A program made the position numbers and the translations under genes. A stretch of 64,000 nt of DNA from RGIG4608 sp964413365 (GTDB lineage Bacteria; Bacillota; Clostridia; Oscillospirales; CAG-272). The notes under the pieces were generated by a model, which saw nothing but the letters and a program-made list of their open reading frames with translations, was not told the DNA's origin and made no database searches. Where the stretch lies: contig CAYPRM010000001.1 of the NCBI GenBank assembly GCA_964413365.1, forward strand, positions 13,433-77,432, written 5' to 3'. Shown one piece after another: positions 25,390 through 33,861 of the stretch. Every line of letters begins with the position of its first letter. Within the stretch, counting starts at the first letter, position 1.

Positions 25390-25836
25390 TTATAAAAATT
25401 CCTTCATCCTCTCGATATTTCTCTCCTCAAAGGCGACGATCTCCCTTGCGAGCGAGACCGATTCCGCACACTCGGGACAGCCCTCGCAGGTGCTGACACG
25501 CTGGAGCAGGTCGGTAACGTCCATGGTCGAGCCCTGAACCATCATCTGCGCGAGGTGGCTCGTGGTGCTGTCCTGCATGGACTTCATCTCCATTCCGATG
25601 CGTGCGCCGAGCCTCGAGATCGCACTCGCCTCCCTCGGAACTATCCCCTGCGCGGTGAGCTTTCCACGCACATTCTCGGCGTACTTCTCGTATTGATTGA
25701 GCTGTGCCGTCATACAGCTCTTCAGCTCGTCGCTATCCACCCTCGGCAGAAGATTTATTATCGACTCCGAGCCCATCTTGACGTTGGAATAGATGTCCTG
25801 CAGAAGCTCTGCATCCTTGCATTTATTGCCGTTCAT
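25390..25836 (-). CDS. Uncharacterised helical protein, ferritin-like (DUF2383-type) look
   Basis: 148 residues from the ATG at 25836, with AAAGGAG 8 bases upstream. The sequence is nearly all helix-forming: LLQDIYSNVKMGSESIINLL, then QLNQYEKYAENVRGKL, HLAQMMVQGSTMDVTDLL and FEERNIERMKEFL. The pattern resembles four-helix-bundle proteins of the DUF2383/ferritin-like type common in Clostridia, but I do not see a clear di-iron ligand set. There are Cys pairs near the C terminus (CEGCPEC). Function unknown. Confidence 0.6.
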   Translation of the reverse strand: MNGNKCKDAELLQDIYSNVKMGSESIINLLPRVDSDELKSCMTAQLNQYEKYAENVRGKLTAQGIVPREASAISRLGARIGMEMKSMQDSTTSHLAQMMVQGSTMDVTDLLQRVSTCEGCPECAESVSLAREIVAFEERNIERMKEFL

Positions 25837-25897
25837 TTTCTTTTCTCCTTTCAGAAAATCTATCAATAGGATTTACCGCACAGCGGATTTATATACC

Positions 25898-25926
25898 TTG
25901 ACAAAACGGTATCCGAATGATATAAT
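25898..25926 (+). promoter_or_regulatory. Promoter of the esterase gene
   Basis: TTGACA, exactly 17 bp, TATAAT: perfect consensus, 33 bases before the ATG. Confidence 0.88.
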
Positions 25927-25959
25927 TACTGCATCGAGTTCTTTTTGGAGGTTCAAAAA

Positions 25960-26784
25960 ATGGAGATACATGATCTATACATATTTCCGCAGGACAAGGA
26001 CGCACATCTTACCGCGTACATTCGTGAGATAACTCCCTCTCTGCCATACGAGCCGAGGGATGCCGTGCTCATCTGCCCCGGTGGCGGCTACGAGCATGTT
26101 TCTAACCGTGAAAATGAGCCTGTTGCGCTTGCATTTCTCGCACGCGGCTACAATGTCTTTACGCTGACATATTCCGTGGGCGAACTCGCGAGCGAGCTCC
26201 GTCCTCTCACCGAGGCGGCACTTGCGATAAAGCATATTCGCGAGCACGCAGAGGAATATCACATTGATCCGACCAGAATATTAATCTTGGGCTTTTCCGC
26301 AGGTGGACATCTTGCCCTCTCAAGTGCGGTGCTGTACGACTGTGATGCCCTCTCGCGCCTGCTCCCCGAGGTGAGCGATACAAAAATTCTCAGACCTGAC
26401 GCGACAGTGCTCTGCTATCCCGTCGTAACGTCTACCTGCGACACGCATCTCGGAACGCTCTACCATTTCTGCGGAACGGATCACCCCTGTGGCGAGCCGC
26501 TTGAGCTTTTCTGCCTCGAAAAGCACGTAACTGAGCAGACTCCGCCGACATTTATATGGCATACGGAGGACGACGACTGCGTGCCCGTGGAAAATTCCCT
26601 GCTTCTTGATCGCACGCTCGAGAGGTACGGTGTGGAGCACGAGCTTCACCTATTCCCCCACGGCGTTCACGGTCTCTCCCTTGCAACGCACGAGACCTGC
26701 CCCGAGCTTCCCGAGCTTCAGCCCCACCCCGCGAGCGTATGGATCGACCTTGCAGATTCGTGGCTCAAGCGTTTGCCCAGATAA
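25960..26784 (+). CDS. Alpha/beta hydrolase, carbohydrate-esterase-like
   Basis: 274 residues from the ATG at 25960 (GGAGG 9 bases upstream). The oxyanion block ICPGGGYEHVSNRE, nucleophile elbow GFSAGGHLA, Asp in HTEDDDCVPV and His in FPHGVHGLS complete the catalytic set. It matches the small cytosolic acetyl-esterases linked to xylan or other sugar use (BD-FAE/AXE type). There is no signal peptide, so it would act on imported oligosaccharides. It stands alone between its promoter and terminator. Confidence 0.87.
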   Translation: MEIHDLYIFPQDKDAHLTAYIREITPSLPYEPRDAVLICPGGGYEHVSNRENEPVALAFLARGYNVFTLTYSVGELASELRPLTEAALAIKHIREHAEEYHIDPTRILILGFSAGGHLALSSAVLYDCDALSRLLPEVSDTKILRPDATVLCYPVVTSTCDTHLGTLYHFCGTDHPCGEPLELFCLEKHVTEQTPPTFIWHTEDDDCVPVENSLLLDRTLERYGVEHELHLFPHGVHGLSLATHETCPELPELQPHPASVWIDLADSWLKRLPR

Positions 26785-26794
26785 AAACGAATAC

Positions 26795-26836
26795 AAAAAT
26801 AAAGCTGACACGGTCACCCGTATCAGCTTTATTTTT
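26795..26836. terminator. Bidirectional terminator, esterase and M16C genes
   Basis: A stem of about 19 bp with one mismatch (AAAAATAAAGCTGA and complement) and A/T runs on both sides, between convergent genes. Confidence 0.88.
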
Positions 26837-26843
26837 ATTGTGA

Positions 26844-29648
26844 TCAGATATTTACTATCTTATCAAACCTGCCGTACTCCTGCTGAGCGTTGCCGTTACC
26901 GACGGAGCACTCCACGCCCGAGGTCTTGAATTCCTCAAAGACGGGGATGAAACTCTTTATATCCTCTGCGCTGAATGTGAGGACGTCGTTCATGTGCTGA
27001 GCTCTGAGCTCGTGGGTATAGCCGACGAGGTAATAGATCTCGTTCTCCATACCTACCTCGTAAACGGGCTTGGGATTGACGAACGAAGCAAGCGTGCTGA
27101 TGATGCAGCCGAGGATCTCGCCGTCGGTGAACTCGTTGGCTCTGAGATGATCCGCAATGCCGTCATAGAGTCCGTATGTCTCTGCGACCTTGGGATCGCG
27201 GTAGGAATAAACGGTCATGATTCCGTTTCTCTTGAACTGAAGTCCCGTACCGTATGCACCGCCGACCTCACGGATATTGTGCCAGAGGTAGCCGTAGGTA
27301 AGGAGGTTCGAAAGTGCCTGATGCTTTCCGCTGAAGGGCATGATGCTACTGTAATCGAGCGAGCGAACGTTGAAGCTGATGCCTGCGGGGATAGCGTATG
27401 CCGTAGACTCCTTGCTCGGATTGGAGAGCGTATCGCCTACCAGCTCCTTGCCCTCGGGGAGAGCAAGAGACCTGCAGGAGAGCTCCTTATTGCCCGTAAA
27501 GCCTATGTACTTAAGGTTCTCGAAATTGAATATCCTGTGGATGAGGCTCTCTGCATCCTTGCAGAAGGCTGCAGGATCCTGCGAATACTCGCAGATCTTA
27601 CCGTAATATCTATATCCTCTGAAAAGCGAGCTGTAATATCCGCCCTTGGAGATAAGTGCCTCGGACTCGACGATGGCAAGTCCAACGCCGTTGCCGATGA
27701 AGCTCATCTTGGTATTGTTGAGCGAGCGTGCGATGACGGCGGTGGCAGTCTCGGTATCGTAAACGGTATGAGCAAGTATATCCTCGATGATGGAGAGTGC
27801 CTTATCAGCATTCTTCTCAAGGCAGGACACGGAAACTACAACATAGGGCTGAACATCGCTTGCACTATTTGTAAGGATCTCCGTATCAAAGCTCCACTTA
27901 CCTGCGTATCTGCTAAGAAGGCTATTGAGCTCGGATGCGCTCCTTGTCTCGGTCGCAAAGTCGCCAAGCGTACTTACTATAAGCTCCGTGGTCATTACCT
28001 CGTCCGCGTTGAGTCCGCAGATCGGGAAATAGAAGCGATAATATGCTATGCCGTTAGTATTTGCAGGAGTAAAGAGGAGCTTACCCTCAGCCTTGAAATC
28101 CCTCTTGGGAAGCTCGCGAGTGAGCTGGTCCGCACCGAGACGGGGCATTTTTGCGATGGTCTCGGGTGTATCGCGATCCATAGCAAGCTTCGTGCCGACA
28201 ACAAATCTCTCGTGCGCCTCGTCCTTGACCTCGGTGCTGAGTCCCTCAGTGTACTTCCTTACCGTTGCGACGTGCTGTGCGTTGGATTCCTTATGAACGG
28301 GAACGAGCACGGATATAGCGGTGATATCGTTATCGAAGAAGATCTCACGAAGGAGGTTCTCGAAGTAGCCGTTGCCGACCTCGCGCTCAAGCTTCTCATA
28401 TATACCATCAAGCTCGAAGTAGGTATCAAGGGGAACATTATAGAAAACGTTATTTGCAAGCTTGATAAAGTCGTTGATCGTGCGCTCGGTAACCTCGTTT
28501 CTGTCAGCCTTCATCTTGAAAGCGGCGGACGAGATCTGCGAGAGCATGATCTCCTTATCAATACCGTTCTCAATGATCGAGCGGATGGTATCGTCTATGA
28601 CCTTCTTTATTGCATCCCTGTTCTCAGGCTCGGTATTATATGCCGCGATGCCCCAAGCGGTCTGAATGTCGTCGCTCGAATCGTAGAGGTCGGAGTTCTG
28701 CATAAGTCCGCTCGCGATAAGTGCGCTCTTAAGAGGCGAGGACATATTATCCATAAGATAACTGCCGAGGAGTGTTGCGGCTATCTGTCTTTCATACTGA
28801 TCGTAATTTCCGATATTATAGGAATAGATGATATTTGCCTTGCCTGCAAGCTCCTCGTTGGGAGAAACGGGATACTCGTGCTCGCAGATCCTGTGGCTCT
28901 CTGTCTGGATGCTGTGCTCTATCACACTTCTCTGCTGAGATGCGCCTGCGAGCCACTCGTCGATGATATCGGTATATCTGTCGATATCCATATTTCCACT
29001 AAGGAAAAGAACGCAGTTTGCGGTGCTGTAATACTTTCTGTATGCCGCAAGATAGTTCTCGTAGGTGAGCGTGGGGATAACGTCGGGCTCACCGCCTGAA
29101 TTGTATTTCTGATATGTATCGGGGTAGAGGTCGGAGGTCATGGCGGAGTAAAGGAGACGCTGTATCGACGCCATAGCACCCTGCATCTCATTATAAACGA
29201 CGCCCTTGATGTCGTAGCCGTCATCTGCCTTCTCTATGTGCCAGCCCTCACGAAGGAACGTGCCCTCTGCAAGGAGGGGGTTGAACACGGAGTCAAGATA
29301 GACCTTGAGCAGGTTCTCAAAATCGTCGGGATTGCACGATGCGCAGGGATACATTGTTTTGCCCTGAAAGGTCATCGCGTTGAGGAAGGTGTTCATGGAG
29401 TTCTTGACCATAAAGAGGAAGGGAGAGTTCATCGGGTAATTCTTCGAGCCGTCGAGCACGGAATGCTCGAGGATATGGAAAACGCCCGTGGAGTCCTCGG
29501 GAATTGTCTTGAACGCCGCACAGAATGCCTTTTCGTCGCTTCCCGTGTCGATGTAGATGAGCTTTGCACCGCTGATATGCTCGTATTCGCTTACGTCATA
29601 TCCGCAGGATCCAAATCTCGTTTTGTTTTTGAATGTGAAATTCTTCAT
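26844..29648 (-). CDS. M16C zinc metalloprotease (presequence protease-like)
   Basis: 934 residues, close to the usual length of the family. The inverted zinc motif HxxEH is HILEH at residues 58-62, within the block GVFHILEHSVLDGSKNYP. The protein has the two M16 half-domains expected of the PreP/Cym1/insulinase-like single-chain group, where a closed chamber degrades peptides up to about 70 residues. No signal peptide is seen, so it is likely cytosolic. GGAG lies upstream of the ATG; the CyuA-like gene ends 70 bases upstream and may be cotranscribed. Confidence 0.93.
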   Translation of the reverse strand: MKNFTFKNKTRFGSCGYDVSEYEHISGAKLIYIDTGSDEKAFCAAFKTIPEDSTGVFHILEHSVLDGSKNYPMNSPFLFMVKNSMNTFLNAMTFQGKTMYPCASCNPDDFENLLKVYLDSVFNPLLAEGTFLREGWHIEKADDGYDIKGVVYNEMQGAMASIQRLLYSAMTSDLYPDTYQKYNSGGEPDVIPTLTYENYLAAYRKYYSTANCVLFLSGNMDIDRYTDIIDEWLAGASQQRSVIEHSIQTESHRICEHEYPVSPNEELAGKANIIYSYNIGNYDQYERQIAATLLGSYLMDNMSSPLKSALIASGLMQNSDLYDSSDDIQTAWGIAAYNTEPENRDAIKKVIDDTIRSIIENGIDKEIMLSQISSAAFKMKADRNEVTERTINDFIKLANNVFYNVPLDTYFELDGIYEKLEREVGNGYFENLLREIFFDNDITAISVLVPVHKESNAQHVATVRKYTEGLSTEVKDEAHERFVVGTKLAMDRDTPETIAKMPRLGADQLTRELPKRDFKAEGKLLFTPANTNGIAYYRFYFPICGLNADEVMTTELIVSTLGDFATETRSASELNSLLSRYAGKWSFDTEILTNSASDVQPYVVVSVSCLEKNADKALSIIEDILAHTVYDTETATAVIARSLNNTKMSFIGNGVGLAIVESEALISKGGYYSSLFRGYRYYGKICEYSQDPAAFCKDAESLIHRIFNFENLKYIGFTGNKELSCRSLALPEGKELVGDTLSNPSKESTAYAIPAGISFNVRSLDYSSIMPFSGKHQALSNLLTYGYLWHNIREVGGAYGTGLQFKRNGIMTVYSYRDPKVAETYGLYDGIADHLRANEFTDGEILGCIISTLASFVNPKPVYEVGMENEIYYLVGYTHELRAQHMNDVLTFSAEDIKSFIPVFEEFKTSGVECSVGNGNAQQEYGRFDKIVNI

Positions 29649-29717
29649 ATCTTCTCCTATCTGTCACTAAAAAATGACGGTTAAAAATGATAAACAAATG
29701 ATATTTTTGCTCGGCAC

Positions 29718-31004
29718 TCATTCGGAGAGCATGATCTTAATGATCTCCCTGTCCGTGCCGCTCATTCCCTCTCTTGCGAGAAGTCCGACGTTGCGTATGG
29801 TGTTTTCAACGCCCTTTGTAACTATGCCGTCGCCGCCGTAGAACTGCTTGTTCGCAAGTGCCATCTCACAGCCGACCAGCCCTGCCTCCACAGCCATCGC
29901 GATCTTTGCCGCGCACGAGGGCTTAGCTCCGTCGCAGATCGTGCCGGAGAGAATCGCCACAGCATTTACTATCGTATGTGCTACCGCTCTCTCATCTCCT
30001 CCTCTGAGGTAGCAGATGCCTGCGCCTGCGCCAACTCCTGCACTTATCGCTCCGCAATACGCCGAGAGAGTGCCGATGCCCGTTTTCTGATGAACGGTAA
30101 CGAGATCCGAAAGAATGAGCGCGCGAAGCGTCGTATCCTCGTCAGCACCGAGTTCCTCAGCATATACTGCAACGGGAACGGATGCTGTGATTCCCTGATT
30201 TCCACTGCCCGAAATGATGCATACGGGTAGCTCACAGCCGCTCATACGCGCATCGCTTCCTGCCGCCGCAGAGCCCTTGACTCTATCCTTCAGCGGTGCA
30301 TTTCCGCCGTCGTAAAGTATCTTTCCTATGCACGCACCGTAGCTGCCGCGAAGCCCCTCTCGGGATATGGCAGTATTCATCGAGATCTGTCTTTCAAGAT
30401 ACGGTCCTATACGCTCGAGCGATGCGGTAGTGGCAAATTCAAATATATCGTGTATATTGAGGGTGGTGCGGTCGGCACTCTTTAAGCTCTTGCCGAGCTC
30501 CGCACTCTCGTTGCGGTATTTATCCGTAAGCTCCGTATCATCAAGGATAACGCTCACGACATTTGTGTGATACTCCGATATACGGACGCTCGCACGCCTA
30601 TCCGCCGCCTCTCCCTCAATAAGAAGATCAAATGTGCAGGGGCTCGCCAGCTCCGTAATGCGTATATCGCACTCCCTCTTTATCGACTCCACCGTCGGCA
30701 CATCCCTGTCGGTAAGAGCAGACAGAAGCTCGAGCTTGAGGTCATACCTCCCCGACGCCACTCCTGCTGCGACGGCACTCTCTATTCCGTGCATACCGTT
30801 CGTTGACGGAACGATAACGCTCTTTACATTTTTAATAATATTTCCGCTCAGATGCACCGTAATGACACTCGGTATCTCACCAAGCACGTCGCGAAGTATC
30901 GCCGAGGCGTAGGCAATGGCGATAGGCTCGGTGCAGCCCATGGCGACCTGCAGCTCCTCTATGAGTATATCCTCGTAGCAGGCTACGATCTTATCAGACA
31001 GCAT
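29718..31004 (-). CDS. CyuA-type L-cysteine desulfidase-like protein (UPF0597/YhaM)
   Basis: 428 residues from the ATG at 31004 (MLSDKIVACYED) with GAGAGG 9 bases upstream; the frame is open further upstream but without a start signal. Conserved Cys residues that could hold an iron-sulfur cluster are seen at VAMGCTEPIA (Cys24), SGNQGITASVPVAVYA nearby, the AYCGAISAGVGAGAGICYL block and ICDGAKPSCAAK. Family members break down L-cysteine to pyruvate, ammonia and sulfide, and are related to the L-serine dehydratase alpha chain. Which substrate is used here is not shown. Confidence 0.85.
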   Translation of the reverse strand: MLSDKIVACYEDILIEELQVAMGCTEPIAIAYASAILRDVLGEIPSVITVHLSGNIIKNVKSVIVPSTNGMHGIESAVAAGVASGRYDLKLELLSALTDRDVPTVESIKRECDIRITELASPCTFDLLIEGEAADRRASVRISEYHTNVVSVILDDTELTDKYRNESAELGKSLKSADRTTLNIHDIFEFATTASLERIGPYLERQISMNTAISREGLRGSYGACIGKILYDGGNAPLKDRVKGSAAAGSDARMSGCELPVCIISGSGNQGITASVPVAVYAEELGADEDTTLRALILSDLVTVHQKTGIGTLSAYCGAISAGVGAGAGICYLRGGDERAVAHTIVNAVAILSGTICDGAKPSCAAKIAMAVEAGLVGCEMALANKQFYGGDGIVTKGVENTIRNVGLLAREGMSGTDREIIKIMLSE

Positions 31005-31034
31005 ACTGTATTTCCTCTCAAAAAAATCACCTTG

Positions 31035-31063
31035 ATTATACCACATTTTCCTTCCATAGTCAA
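31035..31063 (-). promoter_or_regulatory. Promoter of the CyuA-like gene
   Basis: On the minus strand TTGACT (31063-31058), 17 bp, TATAAT (31040-31035), close to consensus. The stretch 31005-31392 has no main gene; it holds this promoter, the divergent promoter at 31124-31152 and the leader RNA described below. Confidence 0.85.
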
Positions 31064-31123
31064 TAAAATATCGTATTTTTTGCAGTTTTTTTAAATATTC
31101 AATAAAATTTGAGCGAAAAGCTC

Positions 31124-31152
31124 TTGAAATTTGAGTAAGTATATGGTATAAT
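31124..31152 (+). promoter_or_regulatory. Promoter of the CNNM/CorC gene and its leader
   Basis: TTGAAA, exactly 17 bp, TATAAT with an upstream TGG extension. It predicts a transcript start near 31159 and so a leader of about 233 bases before the main start codon. Confidence 0.85.
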
Positions 31153-31159
31153 ACAAGCT

Positions 31160-31392
31160 GTATTTTCTTATTATCAAAGGAAAGGAGTAAAATTACCGTG
31201 GACCCATTACCCCGAAGTTGCCCTGTAACTCGGTTCTGTAACGACAGGCATTCAATTAATAATTTGTTCAGATGCTCATGCTCGTTTGCGGGCAAGGAGA
31301 TCCGCTCACCGATGCGTCGCTGAGCAAGGTCGTACTGACTATCTGACTTAAACATTAACTATTTTTCTGAACAAATTTGAATTGGAGGACCT
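31160..31392 (+). ncRNA. Structured leader with RBS-masking helix upstream of the CNNM/CorC gene
   Basis: The leader contains a 12-bp perfect long-range helix (31261-31272 with 31366-31377) extended after a small internal loop by about 7 pairs (31251-31257 with 31380-31386) that cover the first bases of the main RBS (GGAGG, 31384-31388). Inside lie two hairpins (TGCTCG / CGGGCA and GCTCA...TGAGC at about 31278-31325). Upstream, two hairpins compete for the same bases: CCGAaGTT with AACTCGG, and CCTGT with ACAGG, about 31211-31249. It does not match the M-box or yybP-ykoY riboswitches as I know them. Confidence 0.6.
31198..31323 (+). CDS. Candidate leader peptide of 41 residues (MDPLPR...)
   Basis: GTG start at 31198 with AAAGGAG ending 10 bases upstream, stop TGA at 31321-31323. 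The peptide begins MDPLPRSCPVTRFCNDR. Alternating Asp/Pro at the N terminus is the feature of the MgtL leader peptides of enterobacteria (MDPEP..., MEPDP...), where it makes ribosomes fall apart at low Mg2+. The left arm of the RBS-masking helix (31251-31272) lies inside this ORF, so its translation would open the helix. The spacing to the RBS is a little long and no homologues can be checked here. Confidence 0.45.
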   Translation: MDPLPRSCPVTRFCNDRHSINNLFRCSCSFAGKEIRSPMRR

Positions 31393-32736
31393 ATGTCAAC
31401 TATTTTACAACAATTACTATTACAATTTATACTTATCGGTGTCAACGCCTTCTTTGCCGCTACCGAGATCGCCGTTATCTCGATCAATGAGAAAAAGGTC
31501 AGATCCCAGGCTGAGGACGGCGATAAAAAGGCAGCAAAGCTTCTCAGCATCGTTGAGGATCCCACGAAGTTCCTCTCGACCATTCAGGTCGGCATAACTC
31601 TCGCAGGCTTCCTCGGCTCGGCATTTGCCGCTGACAGCTTCGGCGAGATGCTCGCAGACGCAATAATCTCGGGTATCGAAAATCCATCGGCGAGCCTCGT
31701 TTCATTCCTTGAAACGCTCTCCGTCATACTCGTAACTCTTATCCTCTCCTACTTCACGCTCGTTCTCGGTGAGCTCGTGCCCAAGAGAGTGGCTATGAAG
31801 AATAAGGAGAAGCTCGCTTCCGCCTTTTGCGGAGTGATCTCGGTGCTCACCGTTATACTCAAGCCCGTTATCTGGTTCCTCTCCGTCTCTACCAACGGCG
31901 TTCTTCGCCTTGTCGGTATTGATCCCAATGAGAAGGACGAGGCTGTGTCTGAGGAGGACATCGTTACCATGCTCGATGCAGGTGCTGACGAGGGCGGACT
32001 CGACGAGACCGATGTTGAATACATAAAGAACGTCTTTAAGCTCGACAACCTCACCGCCGCTGACGTAATGACGCAGAGAGGCTCGATCGTTGCCGTCCCC
32101 GAGGATATTTCCGTTGAGGATCTCCTCGCTACGATAGAAAACGAGGGATATTCACGTATTCCCGTATATTCCGAAACGCTTGATAAGATCGTGGGCATAC
32201 TCTACGCTCGCGAGTACCTGCTCAAGCACGCAAATCCCGACTTCAAGCTTGAGGATGCTATGTTCAACCCCAAGTACGTTCCCGAGACCATGCACCTTGA
32301 TGCCCTGCTCAAGGAGATGCAGGATACACATAACCATATCGCCATCGTCGTCAATGAGTACGGTGTTACCTCCGGTGTAGTCAGTATGGAGGATATCATC
32401 GAGGAGCTCGTAGGCGAGATCTGGGATGAGCTTGACGAGGCTATCGAGCCTATAAAGCCCATCGGCGACAATAAGTACCGCGTTCTCTCCACCGTCTCGC
32501 TCGACGAGTTCTTTACCTTCTTCGAGCTTGCAAACGACGAGGAGTGCGACTCCACCACCGTAAACGGCTGGATCAATGAGCGCGCGGAGAGCATTCCCGA
32601 GGTCGGCTTTACCTTCGACTACGATAAGCTCACCGTAACCGTTACCAAGGCGGACGACATTATGTCCCACGAGATCGAGGTAACTGTACGCACCGAGGAG
32701 GACCAGCCCCTTGAGGAGCAGGACTCCGAGGAGTAA
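31393..32736 (+). CDS. CNNM/CorC family membrane protein (hemolysin-like, possible Mg2+ efflux)
   Basis: 447 residues. An N-terminal DUF21/CNNM membrane domain (about residues 1-185, three to four hydrophobic segments, blocks FFAATEIAVISIN and GELVPKRVAMKN) is followed by a CBS pair (about 205-330, DVMTQRGSIVAVPED and ITSGVVSMEDIIEELVGE-type) and a C-terminal CorC_HlyC domain (about 345-435). In B. subtilis and S. aureus the relative MpfA exports Mg2+. The ATG at 31393 has GGAGG 4 bases away, partly masked by the leader helix. A strong terminator follows, so it is a single-gene unit. Confidence 0.9.
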   Translation: MSTILQQLLLQFILIGVNAFFAATEIAVISINEKKVRSQAEDGDKKAAKLLSIVEDPTKFLSTIQVGITLAGFLGSAFAADSFGEMLADAIISGIENPSASLVSFLETLSVILVTLILSYFTLVLGELVPKRVAMKNKEKLASAFCGVISVLTVILKPVIWFLSVSTNGVLRLVGIDPNEKDEAVSEEDIVTMLDAGADEGGLDETDVEYIKNVFKLDNLTAADVMTQRGSIVAVPEDISVEDLLATIENEGYSRIPVYSETLDKIVGILYAREYLLKHANPDFKLEDAMFNPKYVPETMHLDALLKEMQDTHNHIAIVVNEYGVTSGVVSMEDIIEELVGEIWDELDEAIEPIKPIGDNKYRVLSTVSLDEFFTFFELANDEECDSTTVNGWINERAESIPEVGFTFDYDKLTVTVTKADDIMSHEIEVTVRTEEDQPLEEQDSEE

Positions 32737-32744
32737 AATTGCAC

Positions 32745-32777
32745 AAAACGCAACGAAAAATCCTTTCGTTGCGTTTT
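32745..32777 (+). terminator. Terminator of the CNNM/CorC gene
   Basis: A 14-bp perfect stem (AAAACGCAACGAAA and complement) followed by a T run, 9 bases past the stop codon. Confidence 0.92.
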
Positions 32778-32880
32778 TTTGTGAAAAATGCCATGGTATG
32801 CCTCAAAGGCTTGATTTACAAGGGTTTGAGCGATATTTTTGCATTTTGGCGAAAAATAGCGAAAGCCTTTATTTTGCAAG

Positions 32881-32901
32881 TTTTCGTCAAATTGACGAAA
32901 A
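32881..32901. promoter_or_regulatory. 21-base perfect palindrome, possible operator
   Basis: TTTTCGTCAA, one central base, TTGACGAAAA. It ends 32 bases before the -35 box of the RDD gene promoter and could be a binding site for a dimeric regulator; as RNA it would form a hairpin with too small a loop to be fully paired. Confidence 0.45.
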
Positions 32902-32933
32902 TTCGATTTTGGTTTATTTTCACGAAAAAGGTA

Positions 32934-32962
32934 TTGATTTTTTGGCACATTTGTGTTATCAT
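32934..32962 (+). promoter_or_regulatory. Promoter of the RDD protein gene
   Basis: TTGATT, 17 bp, TATCAT; a moderate match. The ATG follows 86 bases later. Confidence 0.6.
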
Positions 32963-33048
32963 CTTTGTAGGGTAATTATGTATCACTATTGTATTGCGTT
33001 CCGATATCCCGAATTTATTATATTTAATGAAGTGAAGGGCTTTTATAA

Positions 33049-33810
33049 ATGATTTACGATCTTCAAAAGGCGAGCTTGATGAAAAGATTTTCCGCATTTT
33101 TGCTCGACCTTATTCTTATGATAATACTTATTACGGGATTTATGTGCCTTCTTTCCGTCATTACGGGATACGACGGTTATTCGGAGGAGCTTAATACCCT
33201 GCTTACCAATTACGAGGAGAAGTTTGGTGTCAAATTTGATATAACGAATGATGAATATAACGCCATGACAGAGGCGGAGAAGGCTCATTTTAACCAGTCG
33301 TACAGCACCGTGCGTAACGACGAGGAATATATACGCCTGACGAATATGATATTCAGCATCGCTATACTCGAAGTGTCGCTCAGCTTCTTTTTCTCTTATC
33401 TGATACTTGAATTTATAATTCCGCTGATCCTCAAAAACGGTCAGACAGTTGGAAAGAAGATATTTTCCATCGCGCTTATGCGTGCTGACGGCGTAAAAGT
33501 AACTCCCGTCATCATGTTCACCCGTACCCTGCTCGGCAAATACGCCGTGGAGACCATGGTGCCCATAATGCTCCTGCTTATGGTGCTGCTCGGCGTCGGA
33601 AATGCCTTCAATATCATCGTCGTTGCACTGATCGCGATATTTGAGATAGTGCTTCTGATAGTTACAAAGACAAATTCCTTTATACACGACATTCTGGCAC
33701 ACACGGTCGCAGTCGACCTGCAGAGTCAGATGATATTCGACTCAGTTGAGGCGCGAAACGAGTACCGTCAGCGCATCCACGAGGAGTCCGTCAAAAAAGC
33801 TCAGTATTGA
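33049..33810 (+). CDS. RDD family membrane protein
   Basis: 253 residues. It starts with the RDD-type first segment (ASLMKRFSAFLLDLILMIIL) and has hydrophobic segments at about residues 15-40, 100-130, 160-185 and 180-205 with a longer extracytoplasmic loop of about 60 residues between the first two. The GQTVGKKIFSIALMRADG block after the second segment is a family hallmark. The role of RDD proteins is mostly unknown; some are Na+/H+ antiporters. It lies 51 bases upstream of the ABC importer genes and may be read with them. Confidence 0.85.
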   Translation: MIYDLQKASLMKRFSAFLLDLILMIILITGFMCLLSVITGYDGYSEELNTLLTNYEEKFGVKFDITNDEYNAMTEAEKAHFNQSYSTVRNDEEYIRLTNMIFSIAILEVSLSFFFSYLILEFIIPLILKNGQTVGKKIFSIALMRADGVKVTPVIMFTRTLLGKYAVETMVPIMLLLMVLLGVGNAFNIIVVALIAIFEIVLLIVTKTNSFIHDILAHTVAVDLQSQMIFDSVEARNEYRQRIHEESVKKAQY

Positions 33811-33861
33811 TCTGTGCTGTAACTCAGTTCCCAAAATTTTTTATATAAGAATGGAGATTAT

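Larger units (their letters stand above)
32778..33048 (+). other. AT-rich intergenic stretch with palindrome and promoter
   Basis: No gene is supported here. It holds a perfect 21-base inverted repeat (32881-32901) and a promoter at 32934-32962. The remainder is AT-rich with several GCGAAA-type short repeats and no recognisable RNA gene. Confidence 0.6.

Noticed and set aside
26994..29099. Open frame of 701 codons opposite the M16C protease
   Set aside because: Antisense shadow favoured by codon bias; no RBS and no recognisable motifs, while the protease has its HxxEH motif and full length.
31005..31355. N-terminal extension of the CyuA-like protein
   Set aside because: The frame is open upstream, but the added 117 residues have no family match, lie across its promoter, and the ATG at 31004 has a good RBS.
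31160..31392. Known metal riboswitch (M-box, yybP-ykoY or NiCo type)
   Set aside because: I could not find the conserved core strings of these classes in the leader, although a divergent member cannot be ruled out without a covariance search.
33815..33835. CTGTAACTCAGTTC near the start of the ABC importer operon, like CTGTAACTCGGTTC in the CNNM leader
   Set aside because: Only about 14 bases are shared, the flanks differ, and no common structure is seen; probably chance.
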